A DNA stretch of 64,000 bases from an uncultured Winogradskyella sp. (lineage in GTDB: Bacteria; Bacteroidota; Bacteroidia; Flavobacteriales; Flavobacteriaceae), in assembly GCF_947495255.1 (NCBI RefSeq), contig NZ_CANLYI010000010.1, positions 105,432-169,431 on the forward strand, read 5' to 3'. Position 1 is the first letter of the stretch; every line of letters begins with the position of its first letter. Shown one piece after another: positions 23,613 to 33,530 of the stretch. The notes beneath the pieces were generated by a model. That model was given only the letters and a program-made list of their open reading frames with translations. It made no database searches and had not been told where the DNA came from. The translations under genes and the position numbers were made by a program.

Positions 23613-26462
23613 ATGGATACAACTTCTTTTGCACTCAGACATATTGGACCAAATTCTAACGAACAAAAAGCCATGTTAGACACTATTGGTGTTGACAGTA
23701 TTGAACAACTAGTTTCAGAAACTATTCCTAAAAATATTCGCTTAGAAAATGACCTAAATCTTGATGTCGCGATGAGCGAACAAGAATATTTAAGCCATAT
23801 CTACAAATTATCTCAACTCAACAAAGTATATAAATCTTACATTGGTTTAGGTTACCATCCTACTAATTTACCAGCTGTGATTCAGCGAAATATATTAGAA
23901 AATCCAGGCTGGTACACTGCATATACACCTTACCAAGCAGAGATTGCTCAAGGAAGACTAGAAGCCTTGTTGAATTTTCAAACCATGATTATTGATTTAA
24001 CAGGTATGGAAATTGCTAATGCATCACTTTTAGATGAAAGTACTGCAGCCGCAGAAGCGATGTCATTATTATTTGCTGTGAGAGAACGCAGCCAAAAGAA
24101 GGCTAACATTAATAAATTCTTTGTTTCAGATTTAGTTTTACCACAAACTATTGCATTATTAGAAACAAGAGCAAATCCTATTGGTATTGAATTGGTAATT
24201 GGTAACGAAGCAGAATACAATTTGTCTGATGAATATTTTGGAGCCTTATTACAATATCCAGGTAAAAACGGTCAGATTACAGATATTAAGTCTTTCATTG
24301 AAAAAGCAAATGCTGAAAATATAAAAGTGGCTGTTGCTGCTGATATTTTAAGTTTAGTAAAACTTGAGGCGCCAGGAAAATTTGGTGCTGATGTTGTTGT
24401 TGGGACTACACAACGTTTCGGAATACCAATGGGTTATGGAGGACCACATGCTGCTTTTTTTGCGACTAAAGAAGCTTATAAACGTGATGTTCCTGGAAGA
24501 ATTATTGGTGTTACCAAAGACACTAATGGCAACAGAGCTTTGCGTATGGCATTACAAACACGCGAACAGCATATTAAAAGAGATAAAGCAACATCTAACA
24601 TTTGTACAGCACAAGTACTCTTAGCTGTAATGGCAGGAATGTACGCTGTTTATCATGGACCAAAAGGCCTAACTTTTATTGCAGATAAAGTAAAAAACTC
24701 CACCTCTACTCTAGCTAACGCATTAGCAGATTTAGGTGTAGAACAAGTAAATACTCATTATTTTGACACACTTCAGATTAAAGCAGATGCTGTTAAAGTA
24801 AAATATGAAGCTGAAAAATGTGAAGTCAATTTTCATTATCCAGATACCAATACAGTAACGATTTCATTAAATGAAACGACTAACATTTCAGATTTAAATG
24901 AAATTATTTCAATTTTTGAAACTGTAACCGGAAATACAACAGATAAAATAGAAACGCTATCTAACCTTAAAACTATTCCTGATCACTTAAAACGTCAATC
25001 AGATTTTTTAACTGTTGATGCTTTTAATACTTATCATTCTGAAACGGAATTAATGCGTTATGTAAAACGTTTAGAACGTAAAGATTTAGCTTTAAACCAT
25101 TCTATGATTTCGCTTGGTTCTTGTACCATGAAATTAAACGCAGCCTCAGAAATGTTGCCCTTAAGTTGGAGCAGTTGGGGAAATATGCATCCTTTTGTAC
25201 CAGCAGATCAACCTATTGGTTATAAATTAATGCTAAATGAATTAGAAAATCAACTTTCTGAAATCACAGGTTTTGCAGCGACTTCGCTTCAACCAAATTC
25301 TGGTGCTCAAGGTGAGTTTGCTGGTTTAATGGTTATAAAAGCTTATCACGAATCTCGTGGAGATCACCATAGAAATATTTGTTTAATTCCATCATCTGCA
25401 CACGGAACAAATCCGGCAAGTGCTGTTATGGCAGGTATGAAAGTGGTTGTAACAAAAGCTTCAGAAAACGGAAATATTGATGTTGAAGATTTAAGAGAAA
25501 AAGCAGAGTTATATAAAGACAATCTTTCGGCTTTAATGGTGACTTATCCTTCTACGCATGGTGTTTACGAATCTGCGATTAAAGAAATCACACAAATCAT
25601 TCATGATAATGGTGGACAAGTTTATATGGATGGTGCCAACATGAATGCACAAGTAGGATTAACAAATCCTGGGAATATTGGTGCAGATGTTTGTCACCTC
25701 AACTTACACAAAACATTTGCTATTCCTCATGGAGGCGGTGGACCTGGTGTTGGTCCAATTTGTGTTGCAGAACAATTAGTTCCTTTCTTACCTGGAAATC
25801 CTATTATAAAAACAGGAGGCCATCAAGCAATTTCGGCAATTTCAGGAGCTCCTTTCGGGTCTTCTTTAGTATGCCTTATTTCTTATGGTTATATTAAAAT
25901 GTTAGGATATAGAGGTCTTAAAAAAGCAACTGAAGTAGCCATACTAAATGCTAATTATATTAAAGAACGTTTAGAAGGATCTTACCCAACTTTATATTCT
26001 GGAGAAAACGGTAGAGCAGCACATGAGATGATTATAGATTGTCGTGATTTTAAAGCCAATGGTATTGAAGTTACAGACATTGCAAAACGTTTAATGGATT
26101 ATGGCTTCCATGCACCAACAGTATCTTTCCCTGTTGCAGGCACAATGATGATTGAACCAACTGAAAGCGAAAGTAAAGCAGAAATGGACCGCTTTTGTGA
26201 TGCAATGATTTCTATTAGACAAGAAATCGATGCTGCAACAAAAGACGAACCTAATAACATGCTAAAAAATGCGCCTCACACCTTAGATATGCTAACATCT
26301 GATGAGTGGTTGCTACCTTACAGTAGAGAAGCTTCAGCATTTCCTTTAGACTTTGTTAGAGATAATAAATTTTGGCCAAGTGTAAGACGCGTTGATGACG
26401 CTTATGGAGATAGAAACCTTATTTGCAGTTGCGCGCCAATAGAAGATTACATGGATGCCTAA
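23613..26462 (+). CDS. gcvP: glycine dehydrogenase (decarboxylating), P-protein
   Basis: A 949-residue single-chain P-protein of the glycine cleavage system. Two homologous PLP-enzyme halves are present; the active lysine is K700 in [17 protein letters not shown]. Other signatures are [32 protein letters not shown] near the start and [11 protein letters not shown] in the second half. It decarboxylates glycine and passes the aminomethyl group to the lipoyl H-protein. Neither gcvH nor gcvT is next to it. Length and motifs are complete. Confidence 0.98.
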   Translation: MDTTSFALRHIGPNSNEQKAMLDTIGVDSIEQLVSETIPKNIRLENDLNLDVAMSEQEYLSHIYKLSQLNKVYKSYIGLGYHPTNLPAVIQRNILENPGWYTAYTPYQAEIAQGRLEALLNFQTMIIDLTGMEIANASLLDESTAAAEAMSLLFAVRERSQKKANINKFFVSDLVLPQTIALLETRANPIGIELVIGNEAEYNLSDEYFGALLQYPGKNGQITDIKSFIEKANAENIKVAVAADILSLVKLEAPGKFGADVVVGTTQRFGIPMGYGGPHAAFFATKEAYKRDVPGRIIGVTKDTNGNRALRMALQTREQHIKRDKATSNICTAQVLLAVMAGMYAVYHGPKGLTFIADKVKNSTSTLANALADLGVEQVNTHYFDTLQIKADAVKVKYEAEKCEVNFHYPDTNTVTISLNETTNISDLNEIISIFETVTGNTTDKIETLSNLKTIPDHLKRQSDFLTVDAFNTYHSETELMRYVKRLERKDLALNHSMISLGSCTMKLNAASEMLPLSWSSWGNMHPFVPADQPIGYKLMLNELENQLSEITGFAATSLQPNSGAQGEFAGLMVIKAYHESRGDHHRNICLIPSSAHGTNPASAVMAGMKVVVTKASENGNIDVEDLREKAELYKDNLSALMVTYPSTHGVYESAIKEITQIIHDNGGQVYMDGANMNAQVGLTNPGNIGADVCHLNLHKTFAIPHGGGGPGVGPICVAEQLVPFLPGNPIIKTGGHQAISAISGAPFGSSLVCLISYGYIKMLGYRGLKKATEVAILNANYIKERLEGSYPTLYSGENGRAAHEMIIDCRDFKANGIEVTDIAKRLMDYGFHAPTVSFPVAGTMMIEPTESESKAEMDRFCDAMISIRQEIDAATKDEPNNMLKNAPHTLDMLTSDEWLLPYSREASAFPLDFVRDNKFWPSVRRVDDAYGDRNLICSCAPIEDYMDA

Positions 26463-26469
26463 TAACAGT

Positions 26470-26515
26470 ATTTTGAAATGCATAAAAACACACTTCTTTT
26501 TGTGCATTTCAAAAT
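26470..26515. other. inverted repeat after gcvP
   Basis: ATTTTGAAATGCA and TGCATTTCAAAAT arms (13 bp, perfect) enclose a 20-base loop. It starts 7 bp after the gcvP stop. There is no T run of normal length, so it may be an atypical terminator or a message-stabilising hairpin. Confidence 0.55.
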
Positions 26516-26622
26516 ATAAATAGCAATAATTACGATATTCTTAAAAATTAAAGCATTAAATCTGCAAATAACAGAAATCACTTTAATATTAATTAACTTC
26601 GTAGAACTGAAATGAGATAAAA

Positions 26623-27681
26623 ATGGCGATTAAGATTACAGGAACAGGAAGTTATATCCCAAGCAAGATAGAAAAGAACGAAGATTTCTATAATCATCAA
26701 TTCTTAAATGCCGATGGATCAGCGATTAACAATCCAAACGAAGTTATTGTAGAAAAATTTAAAGCTATTACAGGCATACAAGAACGTCGCTATGTTAAGA
26801 AAGAATTAGTCAATTCTGACATTGCTTCTTTTGCCGCTAAAAAAGCTATAGAAGATGCTAAAATTGATAAAGAATCTATAGATTATATTATCGTTGCACA
26901 CAACTATGGTGACTTAAAAAACAATAGGCAACAAAGTGATACGGTTCCGAGTATTGCTTCTCGTGTAAAACATTTACTTAAAATTGAAAATCCAAAATGT
27001 GTTGGTTACGATTTACTTTTTGGATGTCCTGGCTGGATTGAAGGCGTAATACAAGCCAAAGCATTTATTGCCTCTGGTATTGCAAAGCGCTGTCTAGTTA
27101 TTGGCTCTGAAACGTTATCTAGAGTTATTGACCCACACGACAGAGACTCTATGATTTATAGTGATGGTGCTGGAGCAGTAATTATAGAAGAGAACAATGA
27201 AGAAGGTGGCATTTTAGCCCACGAATCTGCAACTTATGCTTTAGACGAAGCACATTATATCTTTTTCGGAGAAACAAATAACCCAGAGATATCAGATCAA
27301 CGACGTTACATAAAAATGTATGGTCGTAAGATTTATGAATTCGCACTTTCTAATGTCCCAAAAGCATTAAAAGCATGTTTAGATAAAAGTGGAAAATCTA
27401 TTAATGACGTTAAAAAGATTTTAATTCACCAAGCAAATGAAAAGATGGATGAAGCTATTGTTTCGAGATTTTACAAATTGCACAAAATGAAAATGCCAGA
27501 AGGTATTATGCCAATGTCTATTAATTTATTGGGTAACTCAAGTGTTGCAACAGTTCCGACTTTATATGACATGATATTAAAAGGTCAATTAGAAGGTCAA
27601 GAAATAAACAAAGGTGACGTTATTATGTTTGCTAGCGTTGGTGCTGGAATGAATATTAATGCAATTATGTATCAGGTTTAA
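26623..27681 (+). CDS. 3-oxoacyl-ACP synthase III-like (KAS III/FabH family) enzyme
   Basis: A 352-residue thiolase-fold condensing enzyme with an intact KAS III triad: C135 in LLFGCPGWIE, H269 in LIHQANEK and N305 in LLGNSSVAT. Slightly longer than FabH, with an insert near residues 20-45. Such enzymes load acyl groups onto ACP or CoA, either for fatty-acid initiation or for secondary lipids. The methyltransferase and glycosyltransferase genes that follow closely suggest a lipid or envelope-glycolipid role rather than primary FabH; that is inference. Confidence 0.9.
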   Translation: MAIKITGTGSYIPSKIEKNEDFYNHQFLNADGSAINNPNEVIVEKFKAITGIQERRYVKKELVNSDIASFAAKKAIEDAKIDKESIDYIIVAHNYGDLKNNRQQSDTVPSIASRVKHLLKIENPKCVGYDLLFGCPGWIEGVIQAKAFIASGIAKRCLVIGSETLSRVIDPHDRDSMIYSDGAGAVIIEENNEEGGILAHESATYALDEAHYIFFGETNNPEISDQRRYIKMYGRKIYEFALSNVPKALKACLDKSGKSINDVKKILIHQANEKMDEAIVSRFYKLHKMKMPEGIMPMSINLLGNSSVATVPTLYDMILKGQLEGQEINKGDVIMFASVGAGMNINAIMYQV

Positions 27682-27714
27682 TTTAAAAACAACAATTGAA
27701 ACTGCGATAGATAC

Positions 27715-28236
27715 ATGTACGAAAAAACATATCCAAATAAACGATTTAAACTCACACTTCAGTTTTTACAGAAACACATTAATACCACAGAATCTATATT
27801 AGATTTAGGTGTAAAAAATCCTTTTTCGGAAATTATGATTTCTGAAGGTTACTCTGTAGAAAATACTACTGGTGAAGATTTGGATGAAGATACTTCTGCT
27901 ATTGAAAATTCTAAAGTTGATGTAGTTACTGCTTTAGAAATCTTTGAACATCTTTTATCACCTTACGAAGTTTTAAAATCTATAAAAGCAGATAAATTAG
28001 TTATTAGTGTGCCTTTAAAATTATGGTTTGCTTCTGCTTATAGGAGTAAAACGGATATGCGAGACAGACATTACCATGAATTTGAAGATTGGCAACTCGA
28101 TTGGCTTTTAGAGAAAACAGGCTGGATTATTAAGGATAGATATAAATGGACCAATCCTGTAAATAAACTCGGCTTAAGACCAATTTTAAGACGTTTTACA
28201 CCCAGATACTATATTGTTTATGCAGAAAGTGTTTAA
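27715..28236 (+). CDS. SAM-dependent methyltransferase-like protein
   Basis: A 173-residue class I methyltransferase-like protein. Motif I is degenerate (SILDLGVKNPFSEIM), and the later VVTALEIFEHLLSPYEVLKSI strand-helix is typical of SAM methyltransferases. It lacks some C-terminal strands and is short for the fold. Located 33 bp after the KAS III-like gene and two bases before the glycosyltransferase gene. Substrate unknown. Confidence 0.75.
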   Translation: MYEKTYPNKRFKLTLQFLQKHINTTESILDLGVKNPFSEIMISEGYSVENTTGEDLDEDTSAIENSKVDVVTALEIFEHLLSPYEVLKSIKADKLVISVPLKLWFASAYRSKTDMRDRHYHEFEDWQLDWLLEKTGWIIKDRYKWTNPVNKLGLRPILRRFTPRYYIVYAESV

Positions 28237-28238
28237 CT

Positions 28239-29105
28239 TTGAAAAAACAGCTTTCAATTTTGAATTTTTACATCATTATTCCTGCACACAACGAAGAAGA
28301 TTATATTGGTAAAACTTTAGAGTCGTTGGTACTTCAAACTTTGCTTCCGAAAGCCGTTGTAATTGTCAACGATAATTCTACAGATAATACGCAAAACATA
28401 GCTGAAAATTACGCTTCAAAACATGAATGGATTTCAGTTATAAATTCAACCTCTTCAAACAAACATTTACCTGGTTCTAAAATTATTCAAGCATTTAATA
28501 AAGGCTTAGCTTCTCTAAATGAAGACTATGATATTATGTGCAAATTTGATGCTGACCTTATTTTCCCAGTTAATTATCTTGAAAAAATTTCGAATCATTT
28601 TGAGTCTAATCCTAAATTAGGTATGGCTTCAGGATTTTGCTATATCGAAAAAGACAACGCATGGATTCTAGAAAACCTAACCAACAAAGACCATATTAGA
28701 GGTGCGCTAAAAACGTATAGAAAAGAATGCTTTAAGCAAATAGGACAATTAAAACCGTCTATGGGTTGGGACACCGTTGATGAATTACTTGCGAAATATA
28801 ACGGATGGGAAATTTTAACCGATGAATCGCTTCATGTAAAACATCTCAAACCAACCGGACAATCATACAACAAAGCCTCCAAATACCTGCAAGGTGAAGC
28901 GATGTACAAAATGCGCTATGGTTTTTGGATAACGCTAATTTCAGCTTTAAAATTAGCTTACAAAAAAAGAAGTATTCAGATGTTTAGAGATTATATGTCT
29001 GGGTATTTTAAAGCTAAATCCAATAACGTAGAATTCTTAGTATCTGAAGCTGAAGGGAAATTTATAAGAGATTTACGTTGGAAAGGAATAAAGAACAAGT
29101 TCTAA
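28239..29105 (+). CDS. family 2 glycosyltransferase
   Basis: A 288-residue GT-A glycosyltransferase. The N-terminal fold has FYIIIPAHNEEDYIGKTLESL, VNDNSTDNTQNIAENYA and the metal-binding CKFDADLIFP. It lacks C-terminal membrane helices, so it is probably a soluble or peripheral enzyme. The start is a TTG at 28239; an ATG start is not available without losing the first strand. With the KAS III-like and methyltransferase genes it makes a three-gene unit, probably making or decorating a lipid or surface glycan. Confidence 0.88.
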   Translation: MKKQLSILNFYIIIPAHNEEDYIGKTLESLVLQTLLPKAVVIVNDNSTDNTQNIAENYASKHEWISVINSTSSNKHLPGSKIIQAFNKGLASLNEDYDIMCKFDADLIFPVNYLEKISNHFESNPKLGMASGFCYIEKDNAWILENLTNKDHIRGALKTYRKECFKQIGQLKPSMGWDTVDELLAKYNGWEILTDESLHVKHLKPTGQSYNKASKYLQGEAMYKMRYGFWITLISALKLAYKKRSIQMFRDYMSGYFKAKSNNVEFLVSEAEGKFIRDLRWKGIKNKF

Positions 29106-29170
29106 AACAAACAACCATGATTGGACGTTCATATTTTTAATCAAAAAACGATTTTTTTTTTGAAACAGTT

Positions 29171-29310
29171 GTCATTCCTACAGAGCAAAACAACGACGAA
29201 TCTCATCCTCTTAAAACAAATACTCTAAGAATGTCATTCCGAATGAGGAACGAAGAGGAATCTCATCATCCTAAATTTGTAATGTGATTTCTCTCTTCGT
29301 TCGAAATGAC
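29171..29310. repeat. cluster of flavobacterial intergenic repeat units
   Basis: Three copies of a GTCATTC-(n)-GAATCTCAT element: 29171-29206, 29232-29266 and an inverted copy at 29284-29310. The second and third form a long imperfect hairpin. Such TGTCATTCCGA... repeats are common between genes in flavobacteria. They fill the gap between the glycosyltransferase gene and the convergent endonuclease gene; a T10 run at 29151-29160 precedes them. Confidence 0.75.
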
Positions 29311-29320
29311 AAAAAAGCTA

Positions 29321-30127
29321 TTAAAAACTCCAGCTTTTATAGCTACTGGAAGCTTCAATTTTATCCTCAAGTCTATCTTCTAATTCTGGAAAGAAATCAA
29401 TACCAGTTAATGCTTCAACCTCATCTACTGATACCACAAATTTATACAACGGTAAGTTTGAATCCTCATGATCCATTAAAAATGCTAAAACCTTAATTCT
29501 ACCATTAGTATTATCTAAAATAACTTTGTAAAATTGATTAGGAACAGAAACATCTTCAGTTCCAATAGTTTTCATATTACCAGATAAAACGCCACCTGTC
29601 ACAACAAAAATACCGTCATTCTTTTTTGCCCAATACCTCACTTTCTGCTCCAACCTATTCCAAACACCCGCATTAAACTTATGCTCTTGTGGACTAATAT
29701 TACTTGTTAGAAAAGTTTCATCGTGTGCGGTTTTTGTAAACCTTCGGTCACCAGCAGGACATAAATGTCCTTTATCGTAACCAGATTTCTTATAATTTCT
29801 CCAATGTGCAGCTCCTGTTTTTACAGCTTCGTCAATTTCAAAATAAGGTCTTTTGTGATTTGTAGAACTTATATGCGATGCTTTTAACTCATAAGCAACC
29901 CATTCTGCTTGTTCATGCGGCTCGCTATAAGACAAGGAATAATTTTGATGATGAACTATTTGATTGGTTGTACTTGTTGGCAAATAATATTCGTTAGTAT
30001 CACTTTTAACCGTTTGCCCTTCATTTACAACTTCTGCTTTTTGTTCTTCATTAAGATAGTAGTCGTAACTGTAAATAGCTATAGCTATGATGATAGCTAT
30101 TATGGTGAATATTGGTTTTCTTTTCAA
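29321..30127 (-). CDS. DNA/RNA non-specific endonuclease (NUC1 family)
   Basis: A 268-residue membrane-anchored or exported nuclease. One N-terminal hydrophobic segment (about 6-22) is followed by the betabetaalpha-metal nuclease domain. The catalytic motif reads D118-K119-G120-H121 (DKGH in place of the commoner DRGH), then LCPAGDRRF and the Asn-rich NISPQEHKFNAGVWNRLE helix. It probably digests extracellular nucleic acid for phosphate or nucleotides. The next gene upstream on the same strand is a phosphatase, 9 bp apart, which supports a nutrient-scavenging pair. Confidence 0.92.
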   Translation of the reverse strand: MKRKPIFTIIAIIIAIAIYSYDYYLNEEQKAEVVNEGQTVKSDTNEYYLPTSTTNQIVHHQNYSLSYSEPHEQAEWVAYELKASHISSTNHKRPYFEIDEAVKTGAAHWRNYKKSGYDKGHLCPAGDRRFTKTAHDETFLTSNISPQEHKFNAGVWNRLEQKVRYWAKKNDGIFVVTGGVLSGNMKTIGTEDVSVPNQFYKVILDNTNGRIKVLAFLMDHEDSNLPLYKFVVSVDEVEALTGIDFFPELEDRLEDKIEASSSYKSWSF

Positions 30128-30136
30128 ATCACAAAA

Positions 30137-31819
30137 TTAATCAATTAAAAATCCCAAAGGCTGACCAGTCGCTCCATTAGGAAAACTAATACCTAACAAG
30201 GCAGACATTGTTGGTGCAATATCTGGAATGATTGTTTTGTTAAACGTTTCACCATGCTTAATGCCTTTACCAAAGAATAATAATGGCACATGTGTATCAT
30301 AGTTTAAACCGCTTCCATGTGTAGAACCTGTTCTACCATATGAAATAAATGCTGTGTCATTCACTAAAATAACGTCACCAGAACGTTTTTGGTTAAAACC
30401 ATTTTGCAGCAACTCCTCTACTCCTGTTGAAAAACTTGTACTACTCATTGCATTTGCTGTATACACTTTAGAAACATTCTTGTAGGTTAATTGTTCCATT
30501 GCTATCGCATTCTGAACATCGATAAGATTTAAACCTAATGTTTTTACTTTTGCTCTATCTAAAAATATTTGATGGTTACTTATGTTCTCTACAATGTCTT
30601 TAGTGCCATAAGTTTCAATTAAAAAAGTATTAAATTTTTCCTTTCTATCTTTATTATCTACATAACCAGCTGGCACATTAACAGATTGCAAATAAGCAGG
30701 AACATCTACTGCTCCATGATCGGCTGTTAAAAACACAGTATATTCTCCTTTACCTACGGTAGCATCCAAATAATTAAAAAGGCGTTCTAAATCCTTATCT
30801 AAACGAATGTACGTATCTTCTATTTCCTTAGAATTAACGCCAAAATTATGACCCACATAATCCGTAGCAGAAAAACTAACTGCCAAAACATCGGTTATGT
30901 TATCAGCACCTAAATTTTCACCTTTAATGGCAGCCATTGCAAAATCTGTAGTTAAACTATTTCCGTAAGGTGTTGCTTTTAAAATATCAAATCCTCTGTT
31001 ATCTTTACTTAACACTTTTAAATCATAAGGAAAAGTTGCTTTTTCTTTGCCCTTAAAACCGCCTTCAAAATTATTTTCATCAGAACCACTTTCAGTGTAC
31101 GTTGAAATATCATATAAAGTATTCCATTCTTTTAAGTAAGATTCAGCACTTGTAGACGAATTAAATTCTGTTACCCATTGTGGCAATGTATTTACATAAA
31201 ACGTACTTGTAATCCAAGACCCTTCATCTTTTCCGTGAAACCAATAAGCAGCATTTGCGGTATGACCTGCTGGTAAAATTGCACCTCTATCTTTTAATGA
31301 AACGCCTATTGTTTTTCCGCGCATTTGCGTAAATAATCTATTCTCATCTCCAAACGTAGTCGTTTGCATTCTGTTTGGTGACATTAACCCAGCTTTGTCC
31401 TCTGTACCTACAGGTTTTACATTATCGTCTTGTGCACAATACACCATTTCTTTATTTTCCTTATCATAAAAATTGTTTCCAATAATTCCATGATATTTTG
31501 GCGTTGTCCCAGTATAAACAGAAGCATGACCAGGACCTGTATACGTTGGTACATAATTAAAGTGATTGTTTTTACAATTAAAACCTTCACCAATCATTCT
31601 TTTAAAACCGCCCTCACCAAACTTAGCATCAAAACGTGTTAAATAATCATAGCGCATTTGATCGACAACAATACCAACTAAAAGTTTTGGCCTTTCACCA
31701 GTTTTTGATATTGAAGTTGAAACAACAGTTGTTTCAGCTTTTACATCAACAACATTATTTTGAGAACCACATGAGGAAAACAAGAATAAAACAGCAATTA
31801 AAGAGAAGATATTTTTCAT
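30137..31819 (-). CDS. pafA: PafA-type alkaline phosphatase lipoprotein
   Basis: A 560-residue phosphatase of the alkaline phosphatase superfamily, PafA branch. It has a lipoprotein signal (LFLFSSCGSQ, lipid Cys17). Active-site spacing fits PafA: D53 in VVDQMRYDY, nucleophile T94 in TYTGPGHASV, N115 in GIIGNN, then SATDYVGHNFG and FLTADHGAVDVP metal ligands, and a late SYGRTGSTHGSGLNYDTHVPLLFFGKG. It hydrolyses phosphomonoesters at the cell surface. A clear -7 box lies at 31846. It is probably transcribed with the nuclease gene downstream. Confidence 0.93.
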   Translation of the reverse strand: MKNIFSLIAVLFLFSSCGSQNNVVDVKAETTVVSTSISKTGERPKLLVGIVVDQMRYDYLTRFDAKFGEGGFKRMIGEGFNCKNNHFNYVPTYTGPGHASVYTGTTPKYHGIIGNNFYDKENKEMVYCAQDDNVKPVGTEDKAGLMSPNRMQTTTFGDENRLFTQMRGKTIGVSLKDRGAILPAGHTANAAYWFHGKDEGSWITSTFYVNTLPQWVTEFNSSTSAESYLKEWNTLYDISTYTESGSDENNFEGGFKGKEKATFPYDLKVLSKDNRGFDILKATPYGNSLTTDFAMAAIKGENLGADNITDVLAVSFSATDYVGHNFGVNSKEIEDTYIRLDKDLERLFNYLDATVGKGEYTVFLTADHGAVDVPAYLQSVNVPAGYVDNKDRKEKFNTFLIETYGTKDIVENISNHQIFLDRAKVKTLGLNLIDVQNAIAMEQLTYKNVSKVYTANAMSSTSFSTGVEELLQNGFNQKRSGDVILVNDTAFISYGRTGSTHGSGLNYDTHVPLLFFGKGIKHGETFNKTIIPDIAPTMSALLGISFPNGATGQPLGFLID

Positions 31820-31845
31820 TTGTATTTGACTTTAAAATGTATATC

Positions 31846-31853
31846 AAAAATAC
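31846..31853 (-). promoter_or_regulatory. -7 promoter element for the phosphatase-nuclease unit
   Basis: TATTTTTG on the minus strand matches TAnnTTTG, 27 bp upstream of the pafA start. Confidence 0.5.
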
Positions 31854-32009
31854 AATTTTTATGTTATCTTAATTTTTAATTTACGTTAATTTCATGTAAT
31901 AATAGTTCTAATTATTATTAGTCACATAGAGTTCCCAATTAATCATTTTTATGTGTGAAAAAATTCTGAATATGCTCATTTCCTAATCATTTTTTATACT
32001 TTAGCATTA

Positions 32010-32759
32010 ATGAAAAATCCCATTACTTACCTTGAAAATATAGGTACTTATTTTATAATGATTAAGGATATTTTTCGCAGACCCACAAAATGGTCAGTGA
32101 TGAAACCATTAATCTTAAAAGATATTGATGACCTTATTATTGGATCTATAGGCATTGTCGCTTTTATTTCATTTTTTGTTGGAGGTGTTGTTGCGATACA
32201 AACCTCTCTAAATATGACGAGTCCAATAATGCCAAAATACTTGGTTGGTTTTGCCACAAGACAATCTATAATTTTAGAATTTGCACCAACCTTTATATCA
32301 ATTATTATGGCAGGTAAAGTAGGTTCTTTTATAACATCTAGTATCGGAACTATGCGAGTTACTGAGCAAATAGATGCATTGGAGGTTATGGGAATAAACG
32401 CTATTAACTATTTAGTGTTTCCTAAATTTATAGCCTTAACCCTATACCCATTTGTAATTTCTATCGCAATGTTTTTAGGCATCTTAGGTGGACTTATGGC
32501 TTGCGTTTATGGTGGTTATGGCACCATGGAAGACTATATAGAAGGTGTTCAGTTAGATTTTATTCCTTTTCATTTTATATACGCATTTATAAAAACATTT
32601 GTCTTTGCATTTTTATTAGCGACAATCCCTTCGTACTACGGATACTTTATGAAAGGTGGCGCATTAGAAGTTGGTAAAGCAAGTACAACATCATTCGTTT
32701 GGACCAGTGTAATGATTATTTTGGTCAACTTTTTACTCACCAGTTTATTACTAGGCTAA
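32010..32759 (+). CDS. mlaE: ABC transporter permease, MlaE type
   Basis: A 249-residue permease with five or six membrane segments, matching the MlaE family by IIGSIGIVAFISFFVGGVVA, TFISIIMAGKVGSFITSSIGTMRVTEQIDALEVMGI and the final FVWTSVMIILVNFLLTSLLLG. MlaE moves phospholipids between the membranes of diderm bacteria. The ATPase gene starts two bases after its stop. No MlaD-type substrate-binding gene follows; it may be encoded elsewhere. Confidence 0.92.
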   Translation: MKNPITYLENIGTYFIMIKDIFRRPTKWSVMKPLILKDIDDLIIGSIGIVAFISFFVGGVVAIQTSLNMTSPIMPKYLVGFATRQSIILEFAPTFISIIMAGKVGSFITSSIGTMRVTEQIDALEVMGINAINYLVFPKFIALTLYPFVISIAMFLGILGGLMACVYGGYGTMEDYIEGVQLDFIPFHFIYAFIKTFVFAFLLATIPSYYGYFMKGGALEVGKASTTSFVWTSVMIILVNFLLTSLLLG

Positions 32760-32761
32760 TT

Positions 32762-33529
32762 ATGATAGAAGTTAAAGATTTACATAAGTCGTTTGGAGAT
32801 GCACATATTTTAAAAGGGATTACCACTTCTTTTGAAAAAGGAAAAACCAATCTAATAATTGGACAAAGTGGTTCTGGTAAAACTGTATTCTTAAAATGCT
32901 TACTCGGTTTATTTGAATACGAAAAAGGTTCAATTTCTTACGAAGGTAAAAACTGGAGTGAATTATCTAGAAACGAAAAAACCAACTTACGCTCAGAAAT
33001 GGGAATGGTTTTTCAAGGTAGCGCGCTTTTTGATTCAATGACTATTGCAGAAAATGTGATGTTTCCTTTACGCATGTTTACAAAACAAAGTAAAAGCGAA
33101 ATGGAAGATAGAGTTAATGAAGTTTTACAACGTGTTAACTTAGAAAATGCACATAATAAAATGCCGAGTGAAGCTTCTGGTGGTATGCAGAAACGTGTTG
33201 CCATTGCCAGAGCAATTGTTAACAGACCAAAATTTTTATTTTGTGACGAACCCAACTCTGGTTTAGACCCTAGGACAGCAATTGTAATAGATAATTTAAT
33301 CCAGGAAATTACAGACGAATTTAATATCACCACAGTCGTTAATACACATGATATGAACTCTGTTATGGAAATAGGTGAGAAAATTGTATTCCTTAAGGAC
33401 GGTTTATTAGAATGGGAAGGCTCTAGTGAAACCATTTTTAGAACAGAAAACGAAGCTGTTACCAACTTCGTTTATTCTTCTAATTTATTCAGAAAAGTAA
33501 GAAAAATGTATCTCGAGGAAAATCTTTAG
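32762..33529 (+). CDS. mlaF: ABC transporter ATP-binding protein, MlaF type
   Basis: A 255-residue ABC ATPase partner of the preceding permease. Walker A is IIGQSGSGKTVFLK, the signature SGGMQKRVAIARA, Walker B FLFCDEPNSGLDPRTA and the switch HDMNSVMEIGEK. The MQKR signature and NSGLD pattern are typical of Mla/Mce importers. The chosen ATG at 32762 (MIEVKDLHKSFG) fits the family; the frame also opens further upstream inside mlaE. The convergent DUF389 gene ends one base beyond its stop. Confidence 0.94.
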   Translation: MIEVKDLHKSFGDAHILKGITTSFEKGKTNLIIGQSGSGKTVFLKCLLGLFEYEKGSISYEGKNWSELSRNEKTNLRSEMGMVFQGSALFDSMTIAENVMFPLRMFTKQSKSEMEDRVNEVLQRVNLENAHNKMPSEASGGMQKRVAIARAIVNRPKFLFCDEPNSGLDPRTAIVIDNLIQEITDEFNITTVVNTHDMNSVMEIGEKIVFLKDGLLEWEGSSETIFRTENEAVTNFVYSSNLFRKVRKMYLEENL

Positions 33530-33530
33530 T

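Noticed and set aside
29171..29310. Intergenic repeats as a CRISPR array or IS end
   Set aside because: Only three diverged units in mixed orientation, no regular spacers, no transposase and no cas genes in the window.
33013..33465. 150-codon antisense frame in mlaF
   Set aside because: Overlaps the Walker and signature motifs of a clear ATPase gene; no independent support.
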